NCBI GenBank assembly: GCA_036850595.1
Contig: CM072152.1
Span: forward strand, 248,001 to 312,000
Reading direction: 5' to 3'
DNA length: 64,000 bases
Source of the DNA: Rhyacichthys aspro
Lineage: Eukaryota; Chordata; Actinopteri; Gobiiformes; Rhyacichthyidae
Under the pieces are notes generated by a model. That model saw only the letters and a program-made list of their open reading frames with translations, ran no database searches and was not told the DNA's origin. Shown here piece after piece: positions 58,610 to 64,000 of this stretch. Position numbers and translations under genes: made by a program. Positions within the stretch are counted from its first letter, which is position 1. The number at the start of each line of letters is the position of its first letter.

Positions 58610-58774
58610 AAAAAGTACCGTGACTTCCGACTCCAAGGGGTGCTGGACTCCACTCTGAACAGTAAGATGTATGAAACAGTGAGGAACCGGCTGACGTTGG
58701 AGGAAGCCACAGCATCAGTGAGGGAAGGAGGGATGCAAGGGATTTCGATGAAGGACAGCGATGAAGAAGACTAG
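58610..58774 (+). CDS. cadps: CADPS last coding exon and stop
   Basis: After acceptor tgtttag the exon reads KKYRDFRLQGVLDSTLNSKM, YETVRNRLTLEEATASVREG and GMQGISMKDSDEED, then TAG. This is the CAPS C terminus, including the EEATAS block and the acidic tail, in the segment linked to dense-core vesicle association. Compared with the usual family sequence, ASVSEGGG-L appears here as ASVREGG-M (one Gly fewer, Ser to Arg). The acidic tail is also shorter than the mammalian CAPS1 one as I recall it. The frame stays open, so the gene looks functional. Confidence 0.98.
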   Translation, partial: KKYRDFRLQGVLDSTLNSKMYETVRNRLTLEEATASVREGGMQGISMKDSDEED

Positions 58775-59426
58775 TGCCATATCGACACTGGCCGACATCC
58801 ATTCTATGTTTATTCAACATAGTAATATTCAACAATAATACAATATTAATACATTTTACACATGAAAAATGAAATGCCTGCCACATTCCAGATTAATTTA
58901 AACATTCTGTCAAAATAGGTTCAAAAATGTCTTTAGGACAAAAAGACAAGTCAGGTGTTTCTGTTTAAAAAATAAAGAAAGAATACATGTCTGCAGAGAT
59001 TCTCAATCACCCAGGTCATTATCAAATAAATGGTTTCAAATAAGTCATCTGAATGTAGAGTTTAAATGTATTAGACATTTTTCAACAAACTGGACAGAGC
59101 TGAGTTTATATGCCTCAGAGATTGAATGAGCCATTTGGATGAGGGCGGAAACATCTTCTACCTTTAATATGTTGAATCAAAGTGTGTTTTGTTATCAATA
59201 CTTTTTATCAACAATCATCTAATATAAGATGTAAGAGCAGGGTGATTCTAGAGTTAGAGAATTTGTGGTGCTGAGCACAGGAGCCTGGCAGGCAAGTAAG
59301 TAATATAAACATATGTGGGACACCTTAGATGTAAGACGATTTAAATACATTGTAGCTGGTTATGGTGTGAGAAGAAAATGGGTACAATTTGTGATTAGGC
59401 TGGCCTCCAATCACATACTATAGGCT
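58775..59426 (+). other. CADPS 3' UTR and flank
   Basis: AT-rich sequence after the stop codon. Candidate poly(A) signals AATAAA lie at 58971-58976 and 59025-59030. No GU-rich downstream element is obvious, and transcripts may run further. Confidence 0.5.
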
Positions 59427-59430
59427 TTAA

Positions 59431-59924
59431 CACTAGGACTACCAGAATTCTAAAACTACTAGAACTCCCGCTGCTGTCATTTTGACGGTTAGCATTGTAG
59501 CCATTGGAATGCAGTAGGCTTAGTATAAAACGGACTAAAATCTTACTTTTACATATTATTATTATTATTATTATTATTAGGGCTTCTTTCACAGGTAAAT
59601 TTCTTCTAAAAGCAGCCCTTTTTAGCAATATAGCTTTTTTGGGATAGCGTAACCTCTAGTTGTTGATGTTGTTTGCTAGGCAACAGTGGCGCCACTAGCG
59701 ATCCGCGGGAAAAAATTACATTGTAATTAATAGAGCCGTCAAATTGACGGCTGCGGGAGATAAAGGTAGAATCATTCACTTCTCTATTTATTTATTTTAT
59801 TAAATTGAAATATCATCATAGAAATATAGCACATACATATACAGGAAAAGTCAAGATGCTGGGAACATCAAAGATCTATGTAACCCGAGTAATTAGACGT
59901 CAAAATTTCCTGGGAGTTCTAGTG
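59431..59924. mobile_element. piggyBac-type MITE (494 bp)
   Basis: TTAA flanks (59427-59430, 59925-59928). Ends CACTAGGACTACCAGAA and the complement of CACTAGAACTCCCAGGAAA. A central near-perfect palindrome AGCCGTCAAATTGACGGCT (59734-59752) and a related half (tcattttgacggtt, 59477-59490) give it internal symmetry. An (ATT)n tract lies at 59553-59579. No transposase. Confidence 0.85.
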
Positions 59925-59928
59925 TTAA

Positions 59929-62900
59929 AATAGAAAACAGGAAAACTTTTACTCTTATGAACTTGAACAGTTTAAATGAATGGGACTCACAACCTACTTT
60001 GTATTATTGAAAAAGATCAGAATTTTACCAACCTGTGCTACAGAGCTTTATGATGTCAATGTGATTTCAATAAAAGTAGATAGTTTAGGATGGATGGATG
60101 GATGGATCAATGGATCAATTTTCCAATGCAAAACAGAAACACATTAGTGTGTGACAGTATGTTTTATCTTACTTCCTCCTGCTCACTGCTCTGTCTGTTA
60201 CTGTTTTTCTTACTGTTATTGGTTAGTTTATTATTTGAGGAAGGGTGTGTCTTTTGTGTGTGCATGTCAGCCACTGAGAGCTCACCTTTTTGTTGACTTT
60301 GCTGTAATCGGCGCAAAAGCCCTGCCTTCATTCTGACTGTAGACTTTAAGCAAAAATGCAGAATTATCTTGATGACTGACACTAAGCAGAACAAAACTAA
60401 GCTCAGCCAATCACACATCACTAACATGAACCGAGATAACAAATTAGAGAGCTTTAAAAAAAAAAAAAAAAGTTTATTTAAATTTACTGACCTGGATATC
60501 CTTGTTCACTTGAGTCCAAGTTGCTGTCACAAGTCCCCATCTTTGCGTCCAGATGCCTTCTTTGAAATCCTTGAATTGCATACATCTATAAATGGCTATT
60601 TACAACCTTTTAAAAATTTGTCTATAACTTAGATATATTATGTATAATAAAAGGAATATAAGCTAAAATTTATTTAACTCAAGTTATCATCACCATTTTG
60701 AAATCCAGTATTTTTTCTTAAATTACAAAAGTCTACAATAATTAATCGTAAAAACCAGATAAGGCCATAAATGGAGTTGACTGCAAATGGGCCCAGTTAA
60801 TTTCACTCATAAAGTGATCAGAACCTTTCAAGCAATATCAATAATCATTTCTGTATTGAAACCAGGCTTCTGCCGTGTGTCTGCATTACACACTGTTTTA
60901 AAGATATACCCTGGATGCAGAGAAAACTAATGCATCCTGCAAAAACAAGGTAGACCATGATTTAATCTGAAGATTTACAGTTTAAATGAAATGTGCAGGT
61001 TTTAATATACTCCCTTTATTCTCAGAATAAATATGTTAATTCTACTATTACATGGATAAATGTTAGAGAGTGTGGACCCATGTAGTTGAGTGTGTTCTCG
61101 TACATTTGAGCTTCGTACTGTCTCATGTTAATAATGACGAATGTATGCTCAAAACAATGTTTATGATGATTTTAATTTAGGGAAATATTAATGTGATAAA
61201 TCTTTCACCTGAGGATTATTCTTTGGCTGATTCTGTCTGTAGCTGTAGATTTGGTGTATTGTAAACTAGCGGTTCCGTATATATAATGAGAAGAGTTTAT
61301 CAATTATCTTGTAGTTTGCATGATTGTTTATACATTATAGGTCAAAAAGTATGAGGACTTTAGAAATGTGCAAGTAGCCTAGCACTAGCTAACCATGGCC
61401 ACTCGCTCCCAATAGCCACAATGAAATTGCACTATTAGCCTTCATTCTAACTGACTTCAGTTTCTTCCTTCACCTGGCAACCTTTTAAACGTGTGTGAGG
61501 CTTTTATTTATCTCTAATGTAGCTCACTATTAACAATATTACCAACATTTCTTTCTCTGACAGGAGTCAATGGAAACTGGTTAATAGTGTGAAATTTTTC
61601 TTTTTGAATTTTTCACAATCTCTAACCTTAGTGTCAGAACGGCACATTGACATCAAAGCTTCTGCGCCATATGAAAAGGCAAGGCCAGTTTTTCCAAGGC
61701 TCTAGTAAACTGAAGACTTTTTCTCTAAGCCTCCATTTCTGCTGAGTCCCAATTCTATAAGCTTACATTTGCATGACATTAGAGGAAATCCAAGTATTGC
61801 CTCAGTCTGACTGAAACCAGCATGTCAAAGGCTAATGCTGATTTTTCACCAGACATCAGAATGTTTGATGCCACATTGTGATGCCAGCCCTTACCCAAGC
61901 TGCTGGTAGAGTTTGTGAGGTTTTCCCTTTCTTGTATGTGATTGGCCATCACTTCGACAGTGTGCTCCTTTTTTGCATGAAAGTCTCTGCGCAGGATTTA
62001 GGTTGTGTTTGTCATTTGTGCCGCTTTCCTCACTTGTTGTCTTTTCTTTTGAGCATGCTTTGGAAAATGAATGACCTCTGCTCATGATAGCCTTGTTTCC
62101 ATGGGAGCAGGACAAGGCAGCCGGGATCAGTACGGCTAAGTTTCCATTTCCGAAAGCAGAACGATGCCTCCCCAAAACTTCACATCGATACACTCAGCTG
62201 TTGATTCCTGTAGTATATCTGTCAGGCCACTAGAGACACTGTGAACTGAGCTGCTACTAGTCATTGCGGTTGATCCTAGAAATTGTGGGCCAGCCAGACA
62301 AACAACAAAACTGCAATTGGTTATTCCTTGGAGGAGGAAGGGTCTTGTTCACTGCTGTGATTGTTGCCACTGTAACAACACCATGACTCTTTTTCAAAAA
62401 ACGACTTCTGACAAACATAGCAACTTTTCCTGGTGTTATTGGAGACTTACGTAGATTCGTTTTTACTTTTCTCAAGGAGCAGCGAGTGCTGCCATGCGCC
62501 CCTCCCCCGCCCCAAAGTACTCACAGACGGCCCAATGAGCAGCAGTCCCTCCCAGCTGCAATCAGAGCAGGAGATTTTTACCTCTCCATGTCCAAAGCAT
62601 AGATTTATCATTAGACCTGAGACTCACACACCCTCTGTCACTTACTCAACTCTTGCACTGTGTTTGCCTGTCTGTGACATAAGCTAAACATCTAACTGGC
62701 TAGCTCAGAACACAAAATACAACACAGTACAGTATACAACACAGAGAGGAGTGGGAATAAACCTTGAATCCAAAGGCTGGAGTATACAGGCATACAGGTG
62801 GTATAAAACCTGTCACACACACAACACATTAAAAGAGGCTTTCAAAAAAAGTGGTGAAATTATGTTGAAAAGTTCAAATGAAATCAACTAGATTAGTTAT

Positions 62901-64000
62901 GCTAAATTAGTGATAGAAGCCGAGAGCAACCTTCAGTTTTGATTAAGTTAACAGCATTTACAAGAGTTTCATTTAAAATGTACTTTGTCTGATTCTTTGA
63001 CAGCTCTAAGTCTACAGCAGTCAGACATGTAAAGTCAGACAGCAGACTGTCTGTCCGGCCCACACTTTCTAGCATCAACCCAGTGATTACACACAACAAG
63101 AAGCAATAGCTGCGTTGTGCTACCAAACTCTCAGCTTTTTTTTACTCTTGGGGCTTTCAGGAGCAACATCTGGAGTAACATTGTGGACTTACACATCTAC
63201 TACAACAGAATATTATCATCCCACACATTTTTGCAAAACACAATTTTGGAGTTGTTGTTCTACTTTGTAGCTTAGCAGCATGTAGCTTTGTAGCCAATGT
63301 CTGTCTGGGACATGGCTGTTACGTCATCATTTTCATTGAAGACACCGTCCTCACAGTTTCCTCGGTTTGCATTTTTGTGGAGATTGAACATTGTACTTAA
63401 AATAAATATATAAAAGGCAAAACCACAACGCAATCTCACCCTTTCTTTTGGATGTAATACATTGTTGTAAACTGCCTCTTAGATAGAGTCAGCGTCGTAA
63501 AGCTCTAGACCATAAATGCCATGTTTTATTTCATGATGAATCAAAATGTTGCATTTATTGTATGCACTGCATTAAACACAAGCAGAACCTGTGGCCTTAA
63601 ATAGTGAGTCCCTGAAATGTATTAAATCACCACAGCTTTGTGTGTTAATGTTCAGAAAACTGATTAAACAGGAAACATTTGAATGTTTATTGCAGTGGTA
63701 TGTGGCTGTACCTCCAGCCCCTTGGATTAATTCACCTGTTCACATTAATTAGTGGCGGGAAAACAACAAAAACATGCCCACAGTATATTTTTACTCACTG
63801 CATTAGTTAAGTTCAATAGAGTGTTGGGACCCTTTAAAAGGGTTTTTAAATAGTTTGAAATTAAGTTATTTGCCTATTACTGTGGTAATAGATGAGAAAT
63901 TAGTAATTTATCTTGTCATTAATAACATTTGCAGCAGGCTTCCATCAAACACCAACATGCAGAGTGAATGCAGGACAGCAGCACGTATGGCACCACTCAT
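59929..64000. other. Downstream intergenic DNA, no gene recognised
   Basis: Contains a short (GGAT)n tract at 60089-60116, an A-run near 60457-60471 and otherwise unassigned AT-rich sequence. Stretches near 62430-62560 and 63660-63780 have a mixed, less repetitive composition that could be regulatory. In human the gene next to the CADPS 3' end is FEZF2, whose enhancers are deeply conserved; whether that holds here cannot be judged from the sequence alone. Confidence 0.4.

Overview
This window is vertebrate nuclear DNA, and the protein matches and repeat content point to a teleost fish; a percomorph is likely, but that is inference. The one host gene I can build with confidence is the 3' third of CADPS (CAPS1, calcium-dependent activator protein for secretion), on the + strand. 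Eleven coding exons between 213 and 58774 all have canonical AG/GT borders. Together they give one uninterrupted 1308-nt frame (435 codons plus stop), ending in the acidic CAPS C terminus. The upstream exons (C2, PH and most of the MUN region) lie outside the window to the left. Downstream of 58774 come the 3' UTR and about 5 kb in which I see no gene.

Layout: exons 1-8 are packed into 213-9761, with an intron 1 of 4.7 kb. Intron 8 (9762-25765, 16 kb) and intron 9 (25874-57795, 32 kb) are swollen with transposable elements. Intron 8 holds four pieces of an interspersed repeat called family A here. It also holds a minus-strand two-exon fragment of an unidentified protein gene, an L2-like LINE remnant, a complete-ended 4.5-kb hAT transposon (8-bp target duplication, decayed but still recognisably spliced transposase gene, nested SINE), and a 1.47-kb foldback element whose arms of over 600 bp contain 20-bp minisatellites.

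Intron 9 holds hAT and other MITEs, an inverted pair of TTAA-duplicating elements 23 kb apart that carry the same exon-like coding piece, and a Tc1-like transposase split by a MITE. It also has Rex1/CR1-like and L2-like LINE fragments and a mosaic LINE cluster at 52.5-56.4 kb. A further TTAA element lies in intron 1 and another downstream of the gene.

Apart from CADPS nothing here forms a working system: the other coding traces are transposon-derived and mostly broken. The most unusual objects are the foldback element, the hAT element with preserved introns, the paired TTAA elements and several near-perfect hairpins with 6-nt loops inside family A copies. No searches were run; family names rest on recognised motifs, and structural calls rest on terminal repeats and target duplications read directly.
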